Source of the DNA: Bradyrhizobium sp. 164
GTDB lineage: Bacteria > Pseudomonadota > Alphaproteobacteria > Rhizobiales > Xanthobacteraceae
DNA: 64,000 bases
Assembly (NCBI RefSeq): GCF_023073715.1
Contig: NZ_JADPKA010000097.1
Span: forward strand, 230,315 to 294,314
Reading direction: 5' to 3'
Part shown: one piece after another, positions 24,948 to 32,790 of the stretch
Layout of the letters: each line of letters opens with the position of its first letter
Numbering within the stretch: position 1 is the stretch's first letter
Position numbers and translations under genes: made by a program
Notes under the pieces: generated by a model
The model's database searches: none
Told to the model about the DNA's origin: nothing
What the model saw: the letters and a program-made list of their open reading frames with translations, nothing else

Positions 24948-26159
24948 TCAGTGAAGCGGCGCGGTGGCCGCGTCGTACTGGTAGATCCAATCGTATCGCG
25001 CAGCCGTCGCGTCCGGTGCCCACTGGGTCTTGATGTAGTCACCCGCTGTCTCCGGCTTGCACAGCGCCTGGTTATGAAAGATCGGCAGCATGCCGGCCGC
25101 CGATTTTGCGACCTTGGTGGTGCGATCGAGCCGCAGGCCCTGATACGTCTTGAATACCGCCGCGATGTCATCGGGATTCTCCTCGAAGCAACGGGCGAGG
25201 ACGGATGCATCCTCCAGGGCCATGTTCACGCCCTGCCCGAGGTACGGCAGCATCGAATGGCAGGCGTCGCCGAGCAGGGTGACGCATCCCTTCGACCACG
25301 TACCCAGCGACGGCCGCACGAACAGTCCCCACTTGTTCAGGGTATCCACATTCCCGACCAGTTCGATGATGTCCGGATGCCAGCCCTTGAAGTCCTTCAG
25401 GCATTCCTCGACAGAACCCTTCTCCGACCAGGATTCGAGGAGCCAGTCGTCATGGTCGACCTGGCCCGAAAAGGTCATCATGACGGTGTTCTGCCAACGG
25501 ACCGGATAGGCAGTGACATGAGCGGTGGGTCCGATCCAGGTTGCCACCTCGGGTTCGCGCTGATGCCGCGCAAGGCGGTCGACGGGCACGAGACCACGCC
25601 AGGCGATGGCCTTCGTGTACTCGCTCTCGATGTTGCCGATGAGGCCAAGGCGGACCTTCGAATGCGCACCGTCAGCGCCGATCAGCGCGCGTCCTTCGAC
25701 TTCGGAGCCATCAGCAAGCTTGGCCCGAACCCCTTCGTCGTCTTGACTGAACCCGACAACGTGGGCGCTCAGATGAATGGCGCCCGGCTTCAACTCGCGC
25801 ACGCCGTCGACGAGAATCTTCAGCAGGTGAGCACGGAGCAGCAGATAGGGCTGATTGCGCGCCGCGTCGGAGCTGCGGTTGTAGAGCGGCCACCTATCAC
25901 CGGTGTTCCAGAGCCGGATCGAGCGTCGCTCGGCCGCGATGCAGTTCTGCTCGACCTGTTCGGTGAGGCCGAGATCCCGAAGAACGCGCACGCCGTTCAT
26001 GGAGATCCAAAGGCCGGCTCCGACCTCGCGCAACTCGGACGCTTGCTCAAATACGTCACAATCGATGCCGCGACGAAGCAGCGAAAGCGCCATCGCCAAG
26101 CCGCCGATGCCGGCGCCGGCAATGAGGACACTCGATTTACTGACCTGTTCAAGAATCAT
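24948..26159 (-). CDS. nicC: 6-hydroxynicotinate 3-monooxygenase (NicC-like)
   Basis: FAD- and NADH-dependent hydroxylase that decarboxylates and hydroxylates 6-hydroxynicotinate to 2,5-dihydroxypyridine. The 403-residue protein is a class A flavin monooxygenase: GAGIGG at residues 15-20 binds the ADP part of FAD, ALIGADGAHSKVR is the DG fingerprint, and GDACHSMLPYLGQGVNMALE the second FAD motif. I chose the ATG at 26159 with GGAG five bases upstream; an ATG 18 bases earlier is possible. It follows the iron-sulphur subunit gene of the hydroxylase that would supply its substrate. Confidence 0.9.
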   Translation of the reverse strand: MILEQVSKSSVLIAGAGIGGLAMALSLLRRGIDCDVFEQASELREVGAGLWISMNGVRVLRDLGLTEQVEQNCIAAERRSIRLWNTGDRWPLYNRSSDAARNQPYLLLRAHLLKILVDGVRELKPGAIHLSAHVVGFSQDDEGVRAKLADGSEVEGRALIGADGAHSKVRLGLIGNIESEYTKAIAWRGLVPVDRLARHQREPEVATWIGPTAHVTAYPVRWQNTVMMTFSGQVDHDDWLLESWSEKGSVEECLKDFKGWHPDIIELVGNVDTLNKWGLFVRPSLGTWSKGCVTLLGDACHSMLPYLGQGVNMALEDASVLARCFEENPDDIAAVFKTYQGLRLDRTTKVAKSAAGMLPIFHNQALCKPETAGDYIKTQWAPDATAARYDWIYQYDAATAPLH

Positions 26160-26181
26160 GATATCTCCAAACGACATTGCG

Positions 26182-26685
26182 CTATCTTGCGACGGGCTCG
26201 GCGGCGTCTTCGGAGACTTGCTCGGCGGCAAGGCTCCTTACGGCCTCGACAATCTTGGCGTATCCGGTGCAGCGGCAGAGGTTGCCGTGCAGGTAGTGAC
26301 GGATTTCTTCGTCAGTCGGGTGCGGCGTCGCCTTCAGCAACGCTGTGACAGCCATAATGAAGCCCGGCGTGCAGAAGCCGCACTGAAGGCCGCCGTGAAG
26401 CACGAACGCCTTCTGAATCCGCGATAGGCCCCCGGGCGGCGTTACGCCCTCGATCGTCGTGACCTCCCGCTGATCGACATCGACGGCGAGCGTGGTGCAA
26501 CTCGAGATCGGCTCACCGTCGAGCAGAACGGTGCAGGCGCCGCACACCTCCATGTCACAGGAGCGCTTCGTCCCCTTCAGGCCAAGGCGATCCCGGATCA
26601 GGTCGATCAATAGCGTATGGGCAGGAACGTCGATCGCGATCGCCTGGCCGTTCAGCGAGAATGAAATGGGCAGCACATGTGTCAT
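26182..26685 (-). CDS. Molybdenum hydroxylase iron-sulphur subunit (nicotinate dehydrogenase type)
   Basis: Small subunit of a xanthine-dehydrogenase-family enzyme carrying two [2Fe-2S] clusters. From the ATG at 26685 the protein is 167 residues. The plant-ferredoxin-type cluster is bound by the Cys residues in SCDMEVCGACTVLLDG with a later Cys in ISSC, and the second cluster by QCGFCTPG and LCRCTGY. It starts one base after the stop of the FAD subunit gene. With nicC next door, nicotinate to 6-hydroxynicotinate is the likely reaction. Confidence 0.92.
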   Translation of the reverse strand: MTHVLPISFSLNGQAIAIDVPAHTLLIDLIRDRLGLKGTKRSCDMEVCGACTVLLDGEPISSCTTLAVDVDQREVTTIEGVTPPGGLSRIQKAFVLHGGLQCGFCTPGFIMAVTALLKATPHPTDEEIRHYLHGNLCRCTGYAKIVEAVRSLAAEQVSEDAAEPVAR

Positions 26686-26686
26686 T

Positions 26687-27556
26687 TCACGCGCTCCCGG
26701 CTGCGGCGATCGCCTCGTCCGCGTTTCGGAGAAGCAAGACACCTGCAAGGTGCCGCTTATATTCGGCGCCGCCATGCCGATCCTCGTTGACTTCCAACTC
26801 GCCCAGCGCCGTCGGGAGCACCGCCTCGATCGCCGGGCGGACTTCAGCGACGGATATGCCCTGGAGGACATCTTCGATGGCCTTCAAAGGCTGAGGTCGC
26901 GAACCGAGCGCTCCGACCCGCACGCGGGCGCTTCTGATCGTCCTTCCGCTGGGGCCCAGCGACCAAGCCATCGCGACATTCACCGAGGGCCTCTCACCAT
27001 GCTTGAACCGCCGATAGGTCACCGGTCCGGTAGGGCGCGAAAACGCAATGACTGTCAGAAGCTCATCCGGCTCCCGCACCGTTTCCAGCTCACTTCGGAT
27101 GAAATCGTCAGCGTGAACGACACGCGTACCGCTGGGGCCAATAAGCACCAGCCGTGCGTCCAAGGCCGCGAGCATAGTCAGCGGATCGGCGTGGGGCTCT
27201 CCGAAGCACAGATTGCCTCCGATCGTTCCAACGCTGCGGATCCTGATGTTCGCAACGTTGGCACAGAGCGAGGACAGCGCCGGCACATGCGCGCGAATAA
27301 CAGGATCATTGGCGATCTTGTTGTGCGTACAGCGCGCACCGAGTTCGATGTCATTCGCATCGTTCAGAGCAATGCGGTCAAGTCCGTTGATTCCCTTAAT
27401 GTCGATGAGCCGGTCCGTATGGATGACGCGCAACTTCAACGCCAGTAGCAATTCGGTTCCGCCGGAGTAGAACATGCCGTCACCGGACTTTCCGACCGCA
27501 CGTACGGCGCCGGCAATCGTCGAAGGCCTCTCGAATGCGAAGGGTGAAGGCAGCAT
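26687..27556 (-). CDS. Molybdenum hydroxylase FAD subunit
   Basis: Medium, FAD-binding subunit of a three-component molybdenum hydroxylase. The 289-residue protein has the two FAD motifs of the CoxM family: YSGGTELLLALK near residue 31 and RSVGTIGGNLCFGEPHADP near residue 108. The C-terminal CO dehydrogenase flavoprotein domain follows. It lies between the CoxG-like gene (2-base gap) and the iron-sulphur subunit. This FAD-containing architecture differs from the cytochrome-linked two-subunit NicAB enzyme of Pseudomonas. Confidence 0.92.
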   Translation of the reverse strand: MLPSPFAFERPSTIAGAVRAVGKSGDGMFYSGGTELLLALKLRVIHTDRLIDIKGINGLDRIALNDANDIELGARCTHNKIANDPVIRAHVPALSSLCANVANIRIRSVGTIGGNLCFGEPHADPLTMLAALDARLVLIGPSGTRVVHADDFIRSELETVREPDELLTVIAFSRPTGPVTYRRFKHGERPSVNVAMAWSLGPSGRTIRSARVRVGALGSRPQPLKAIEDVLQGISVAEVRPAIEAVLPTALGELEVNEDRHGGAEYKRHLAGVLLLRNADEAIAAAGSA

Positions 27557-27558
27557 GA

Positions 27559-28008
27559 TCAGGTCGCGCCCAACATTTCTTTGAGCCGCTTCTCGAACTC
27601 CTCGAAGTTCTGATCGACGCGACGCTTGATGACGCCGAACCCCATAGTCGCGAGGCGACCTTGCACGTCGACCTTCGCGTCCACGGCGAATGTGGACCCC
27701 GCCCCTTCCGGCGTCACAGTCACGTCGAGAACAACCGCCAGCCTCGTCCCGGTGATCTTGTCGCGGCCCGTGGCGCGCGTGCGGACGTGAGACGGCTCCG
27801 TTATCGATTCAACGATGATGTCGGCCGGGACCTCGACCTTGAACGGGCCGATCTTCTGTTTGACGGTCGCTTTGTAAGTTGCAAGCCGCTCGATTTCCTC
27901 GACGTTTTCGCAGCCGGGGATGCAACCCGATATGCGAGGGACGTCGATCAGCGTGCTCCAAAGCTCCGCCGGCGTCGCGGGCACCACCATCGACATATTG
28001 AATTCCAT
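27559..28008 (-). CDS. CoxG-like SRPBCC protein
   Basis: A 149-residue protein of the CoxG (CO dehydrogenase subunit G) group with the START/SRPBCC fold; the conserved PATPAELWSTLIDVPRISGC with IPGCE opens the chain. CoxG-type proteins are encoded with molybdenum hydroxylases and in known cases help recruit the enzyme to the membrane for electron transfer. It sits between the catalytic and FAD subunit genes (4- and 2-base gaps), so such a role is likely here. Confidence 0.88.
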   Translation of the reverse strand: MEFNMSMVVPATPAELWSTLIDVPRISGCIPGCENVEEIERLATYKATVKQKIGPFKVEVPADIIVESITEPSHVRTRATGRDKITGTRLAVVLDVTVTPEGAGSTFAVDAKVDVQGRLATMGFGVIKRRVDQNFEEFEKRLKEMLGAT

Positions 28009-28012
28009 GAAT

Positions 28013-30271
28013 TCAGTTCCTCTTCTGCAGGGCGCGCCATACCTTTTCGGGCGTCATTGGCAGCTCGGTGATCCGAATGCCGTAGGCGGAGAACAGCGCA
28101 TTGGCGATCGCGGGCGCGACCGGAAGGATCGCTCCCTCGCCCATTCCCTTGGCGCCGCCTGGACCGGGACCGTCGCCGTTTTCGACAAGGATGGTGTCAA
28201 ACACGGGGGGAACGTCGGAGATGCGCGGTATCGAATAATCGATCGGCGTCGCATTGACCGGCTGGCCATCCTCGAACTCCAGCACTTCATAAAGTGCGTG
28301 TCCGAGGCCCATGATTGCAGCCCCCTCGTCCTGCCCTTCCGCCGCAACGCGATTGATCACGCGGCCGACGTCAGCGGCGCTGGCATATCGGGTGACATGG
28401 ATCTCGCCGGTGTCTTCATCGACAATGATTTCAGCGAGGCCCGCGGAAGTCTCCCAGAACAGAGGGGACTCAACCAGGGCGCCCTTCTTCGAGCGTGGCG
28501 TAATCGCGCCGCGGCCGATGACCTCTCCCGAATCGACACCCAGCGTGCGGTGAAAAATCTGGTGGAAAGTGAGAACCTCGGATCCGGTCGTGACACCGCC
28601 CTCAACAAGCGAGAGGTTCTCCCGGGGAAGCTCCCAAACATCAGCAACCATTTCGAGTATCTGATCGGCTGCGTCGAGTGCGGCATTCTCGACGGAAAGG
28701 CCGACGACCACGGTCGATCGGCTTGCGCCTGTGCCCCAGTCGTAAGGGGCGACGGCCGTATCGGTGCGCAAGACGGTTACCGCGGAGGCTGGCTGCTTCA
28801 AGGTCTGCGATGCGATGCGCGCCATGGTCGCGTGCGCGCCCTGGCCGACTTCAATGCTGGAGACCGAAACGAGGATCGACCCGTCGATCTTGAGACGTAC
28901 GATCGCGTTACTAATCGGCGTATTGGCCGGATCGGTCGCGGCGACTGCCAATCCGCGCGCTTGCCGGTTGGAGGCCTTCACGTCCGATGCGAACGACTGG
29001 GTCACTCGGCCCATCAGCTCACTCATATCCATATCGAACGCCCGCAAATCGGGGCGGATGCGCTCACCGCGGGACGCCAAATTCCGCAACCGAAACTCGG
29101 ACGGATCCATGCCGATTGCCGCCGCGACATTATCCATGTGCGATTCTTTGGCCCAAACAGCTTGCGGCCCCCCGATCGAGCGGAACGCCGCACCTGGAAC
29201 GGTGTTCGTGTAGACCGCGCAGGCCTCAAGACGCAGATTGGGCACCGCGTAGGGGCCCATGATGCGATTTGCCGCTTTAGTGGCGACGGCCGAGCCTGTG
29301 TCGGAATATGCCCCGCCATCGAGCAGCAGTTTGGCGCTCTTGGCGAGGATCCGTCCGTTGGCGTCCACAGCCGTTCGAATCGTGATGTCGGCGCCCAACC
29401 TTCTGCACGTGAGCATCGATTCAGCTATGGATTGGGCAATCCGGACCGGGCGCTGCACCTTCCACGAAGCAGCGGCGACCAAAGGCTCAATCTTCACCGA
29501 GGCCTTGCCGCCAAACCCTCCGCCGACAAACGGAACGATCACCCGGACCTTGGCCAGTTGCAGCCCGAAGAGGCGCGATAGCACTTTCTGAACAGCGGTC
29601 GGCGTTTGTGCACCTGCCCAAACCGTCAGAGAGTCCCGCTGGAAATCCGCAATGACCGCATGCGGCTCCATTGCGAAGTGAGAAATGGCCGGGAAGGTGA
29701 AGCGATCTTCGTGGATATACGCTGCGGTCGCCTCCGCCGCGTCAACGTCTCCGACGTTGTTCCGGTAAGTGTGGAAAATGTTGGTGTTCTGGGTCGGCCG
29801 GGCGCCGCCCTTGAAATAAAAGTCTTCCAGATTTTCATGGCGCTCGTGGATGAGCGGCGCTTCTTCCGCTAGGGCTTCCTGGATGGTCGTTGCGCGCGGA
29901 AGGTCATCGTATCCCACATCGACTAGTTCTGCGGCGTTTTCTGCGATCTCGATTGTCTCCGCGATTACCACGGCGACGGGTTCGCCCACATATCTCACGC
30001 GGTCGGTCGCAATGATCGGCCGGTCTTTAAGCACAACGCCCCAGTTACCGAACGAGGCGACGTCTTCGCCGATCAGCACGTCCACAACGCCGTCCATGGC
30101 CCGTGCAACGCTCGAATCGACAGAAGCGATGCGGGCATGAATGGCTGGCGAGCGAACCACAAACCCATGCAGCATCCCCGGAACCGTCAGGTCGGTAACG
30201 TACTCGGCGCGGCCCGTAACCTTTTCGATCAGGTCGGGCCGAACGGAACTCATGTTGTCAATCGCCGACAT
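28013..30271 (-). CDS. Molybdenum hydroxylase catalytic subunit (probable nicotinate dehydrogenase)
   Basis: Large subunit binding the molybdopterin cytosine dinucleotide cofactor. The roughly 750-residue chain has the N-terminal a/b hammerhead, VGGGFGGK in the first cofactor domain, RSIGGPQAVWAKE, and GAKGMGEGAI near the C terminus, where the Glu is the family's catalytic base. The ATG at 30271 is my choice; an ATG at 30253 is equally possible and neither has a strong ribosome site. It is the first gene of the nic run, downstream of two palindromic operators. Substrate specificity is inferred from nicC, nicX, nicD and nicF downstream. Confidence 0.9.
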   Translation of the reverse strand: MSAIDNMSSVRPDLIEKVTGRAEYVTDLTVPGMLHGFVVRSPAIHARIASVDSSVARAMDGVVDVLIGEDVASFGNWGVVLKDRPIIATDRVRYVGEPVAVVIAETIEIAENAAELVDVGYDDLPRATTIQEALAEEAPLIHERHENLEDFYFKGGARPTQNTNIFHTYRNNVGDVDAAEATAAYIHEDRFTFPAISHFAMEPHAVIADFQRDSLTVWAGAQTPTAVQKVLSRLFGLQLAKVRVIVPFVGGGFGGKASVKIEPLVAAASWKVQRPVRIAQSIAESMLTCRRLGADITIRTAVDANGRILAKSAKLLLDGGAYSDTGSAVATKAANRIMGPYAVPNLRLEACAVYTNTVPGAAFRSIGGPQAVWAKESHMDNVAAAIGMDPSEFRLRNLASRGERIRPDLRAFDMDMSELMGRVTQSFASDVKASNRQARGLAVAATDPANTPISNAIVRLKIDGSILVSVSSIEVGQGAHATMARIASQTLKQPASAVTVLRTDTAVAPYDWGTGASRSTVVVGLSVENAALDAADQILEMVADVWELPRENLSLVEGGVTTGSEVLTFHQIFHRTLGVDSGEVIGRGAITPRSKKGALVESPLFWETSAGLAEIIVDEDTGEIHVTRYASAADVGRVINRVAAEGQDEGAAIMGLGHALYEVLEFEDGQPVNATPIDYSIPRISDVPPVFDTILVENGDGPGPGGAKGMGEGAILPVAPAIANALFSAYGIRITELPMTPEKVWRALQKRN

Positions 30272-30690
30272 ACGCAAATCCGATGGTACTTTGGTGCGCC
30301 GGTCCGTAAGGCGTGAAGCCAAGGTCCGGGGAGCAATCTTAGGACACTACAACATTTATCACTTGTATGCAAGTGCTGCACTTGCTTGCAAGTATCAGAT
30401 GTTCTCTTCCCGTGATCGGAGGCAAGCCGGGGCGAATCGGTCTAGCCCAGCGCGTGCGAGAATGGGTTTGCCTCTTAGGCGGAGCGGATTTCGATATGCG
30501 AACGACGGACGCATCGAAGCGAGCCACTTCCGGGGCTCTCAACGAAGCAAATCGCATTAAACAGAATGAAGTCGAACAAAGATGGATTTCCTAGGTCGGG
30601 AAATGTAGACAATCGGCCGGCACCGGAGACCTTCGGAGCTTGAGGCCTGTATTTCTTGAACTGAGGCAACCTACGGCAAGGAAGCAAAAA
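30272..30690. promoter_or_regulatory. Divergent promoter region of the nic operon and its MarR regulator
   Basis: About 420 bases separate the hydroxylase and marR starts, more than promoters alone need. The half next to the hydroxylase gene carries the two operators at 30360-30393. No gene is supported in the rest, although short frames are open. Confidence 0.6.
30360..30393. promoter_or_regulatory. Tandem NicR-type operators
   Basis: Two palindromes with the same core lie 19 bases apart start to start. ACTTGTATGCAAGT spans 30361-30374, extendable to CACTTG-TATG-CAAGTG (30360-30375), and ACTTGCTTGCAAGT spans 30380-30393. They sit 89-122 bases upstream of the hydroxylase start and face the divergent MarR-type gene. 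The same core recurs at 20639-20650 before the chemoreceptor. Confidence 0.75.
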
Positions 30691-31161
30691 GTGGTGCAAC
30701 CCAAGACAAAGCCGCGCGCGGCCGGGAAAGTGAAAGAAGCTATAGATTCGTACCGGCTGGATGACGCACCGGGCTTTTTGTTGCGAGTCGCGCTCCGTAC
30801 TCACACGTCCATCTTTGCCGCTAAGATGATTGAAGAATTAACGGGGCCCCAATTCTCGACGCTAGCGAAATTGAAGGAGGTAGGCCCTTGCTCGCAAAAC
30901 CACTTAGGACGGCTAATTCATTATGATTCGGCGACCATCACCGGCGTTATCAATCGCCTGAAATCTCGCGGCCTCATCAAGAGCTCCAAAGACCCTCTGG
31001 ATCCGCGGCGACGCGAGATAGATTTGACCGAGAAGGGAAGACGGATAGCGAACGCAGCGATTGAAACTATTGGCGAGATTTCCGGCGAGACATTCGCTCC
31101 GCTGACCCAAGATGAATTTCGAGCGCTCACCGAAATCTTGAAGAAGATCATACGACGCTGA
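30691..31161 (+). CDS. MarR family regulator, probable NicR
   Basis: A 156-residue winged-helix MarR-type repressor, with the recognition region NHLGRLIHYDSATITGVINR at about residues 72-91 and the wing DPLDPRRREIDLTEKG. I chose the GTG at 30691, preceded by AAGGAAG, which gives normal family length; an upstream TTG would add 17 residues. Divergent from a nicotinate catabolic operon, it occupies the place of the MarR repressor NicR in other nicotinate degraders and is the likely binder of the ACTTG-N4-CAAGT sites. Its base composition is more AT-rich than its neighbours. Confidence 0.88.
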   Translation: MVQPKTKPRAAGKVKEAIDSYRLDDAPGFLLRVALRTHTSIFAAKMIEELTGPQFSTLAKLKEVGPCSQNHLGRLIHYDSATITGVINRLKSRGLIKSSKDPLDPRRREIDLTEKGRRIANAAIETIGEISGETFAPLTQDEFRALTEILKKIIRR

Positions 31162-31654
31162 TCAACCGGCTTCGAGCGGCACTAGATATCGTCAGCAGCC
31201 GAGAAAAAGGGCCCGGCGATCGCGCCGGGCCGAGTAGAGGGAGGAAAACGAAAGATCGCAAATCTTTCGCAGACGCCGAATGCGGAATTCGATCGTAGAA
31301 ACCCTACGAACGACCTCCGGCAGCAATACTATCGTACATGTCAGACCGCATTTTGTGCTGAAGTCGGCATCTCTCCGCACCGTTTCCGGCATTTGACGGG
31401 TCGTACGATTTCGACAGCACGACAAAGAGCGCGCGCGAGACTTGGAAGGTCCCGATCACCAGGCTCCACGCGTCCGGTTCATTTCATCGCCCGGCTCCGA
31501 TCTCGCAATGCCCGCACCGCCGTACCCGCCTTTGCAATTCAGAGATCCGAATCTCCTGCCAAGGGATGACTGCCGGTCCCCGTTGCGTCGATGAGTATCT
31601 ATTCCATGACTCTGCGCGCTGAATGAATCGTGCTAGTGACCCGAGGGGCTGTCC
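31162..31654. other. Intergenic region after the MarR gene
   Basis: About 490 bases with no supported gene; a 77-codon minus-strand frame is open but overlaps the hairpin at 31210 and has no ribosome site or recognisable content. Apart from that hairpin I see nothing specific. Confidence 0.5.
31210..31231 (-). terminator. GC-rich hairpin with T-run on the minus strand
   Basis: GGCCCGGCG (31210-31218) pairs with CGCCGGGCC (31223-31231) around ATCG. Reading the minus strand, the hairpin is followed by CTTTTTCTC, the form of a Rho-independent terminator for transcripts coming from the right. On the plus strand it lies 48 bases after the marR stop but without a T-run. Confidence 0.6.
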
Positions 31655-31975
31655 TCAATCGTCCCTACCTAGCGCGCGGAGTATCTTCCTTCTATAGCTC
31701 GCCAGGTCGAACAGGAGTCTTGGCACTCTTTTGAGCGCAATCGCCTTGCCCTCGATTGCGAGATGTAGAACTCGTACCAATCTGGCAAGACCAAGTTCTA
31801 CAAACGCGAGCCGAACATGCGGATCGTTCACAATCCTGAGCTGGTTGTCTACAATGACGATGGATGCCGCGAGATCAGGTTTCGTCTCCAGAACGAAGTC
31901 TCGACATGCCGCGGCAAATTCCTCCTCTTGAACGCTCAAAGGTACCTTTACTTCCCTGCGAGAACTCCCCGCCAT
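31655..31975 (-). CDS. Hypothetical protein
   Basis: A 106-residue protein from the ATG at 31975, which follows AGGGGACCC. The sequence has a mixed alpha/beta look: a hydrophobic strand SIVIVDNQLRIV in the middle, then FVELGLARLVRVLHLAIEG, and a basic C-terminal helix. I do not recognise a family. It lies just beyond the broken lpd copy, and the hairpin with a T-run at 31210 could end its transcript. Coding status is uncertain. Confidence 0.45.
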   Translation of the reverse strand: MAGSSRREVKVPLSVQEEEFAAACRDFVLETKPDLAASIVIVDNQLRIVNDPHVRLAFVELGLARLVRVLHLAIEGKAIALKRVPRLLFDLASYRRKILRALGRDD

Positions 31976-32038
31976 ATTCGGGTCCCCTATGAACGAACGG
32001 CAACGAGGCACCTGATGCCGGCTCAAGTTTTTGGATTT

Positions 32039-32790
32039 CTAGTGGCTCGCGCGCTTGGTCGATCTCTTCGGACCCGGCAACACATCCGTGCAAACACCTT
32101 CATACACTTCGCCAGCCAGGCCTATTGTCTCTCCGAACGTCGGATGCGGATGGATGGTCTTGCTGAGATCAATTGCATCGGCGCCCATCTCGATCGCCAG
32201 GCAGATTTCTCCAATCATGTCGCCAGCGTGCGGGCCAACGTTCACACCGCCGATGATGCGGTGCGTCTCTTGGTCGATGATCAGCTTGTTCATGCCATAA
32301 GACGCGCCCGAGGCGATCGCTCTGCCCGAGGCAGCCCACGGAAACTTCGCGGATCTAACGTGCCTGCCTGAGGAGGCCGCTTCATGTTCCATGATGCCAA
32401 CCCAGGCCACCTCAGGATCAGTGTAGGCGACGTTCGGGACGATCTTCGCGTCAAAGAAGCTCTTGAGCCCGGCAGCCGCTTCTGCCGCGACATGCCCCTC
32501 GTGAACCGCCTTATGGGCGAGCATCGGGTTACCCGCGACATCGCCGATCGCGAAAATATGAGGCAAATTCGTCCGCATTTGCCTATTGACTGCAACGAAA
32601 CCTATGCGTCGCATCTTACACCAATCTTCTCCAAGCCCAGATTTGCGCTGTTAGGCACTTTGCCTGCGGACTGCAGGATCAAATCGTACGTTCGACGCCC
32701 CGGCTTTGAGCTTTCAATCTGGACCGATACGCCGTTACTATCTGCCGTGGCGCTTACTATATGCCGCCTCACTGTGCCCGAGCCGAGCAT
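32039..32790 (-). pseudogene. Truncated, frameshifted second lpd copy
   Basis: Two adjacent minus-strand frames together match the C-terminal half of the intact dihydrolipoyl dehydrogenase at 40.5-42.2 kb. The upstream frame (32602-32790) contains YDLILQSAGKVPNSANLGLE; the downstream frame (32039-32614) starts inside the family near VAVNRQMRTNLPHIFAIGD and runs to a normal C-terminal region with HPHPTFGE. A frameshift near 32605 separates them, and the lipoyl, FAD and redox-disulphide parts are missing. The 5' end of the remnant supplies the last codons and stop of mutB. It cannot encode an active enzyme. Confidence 0.88.
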
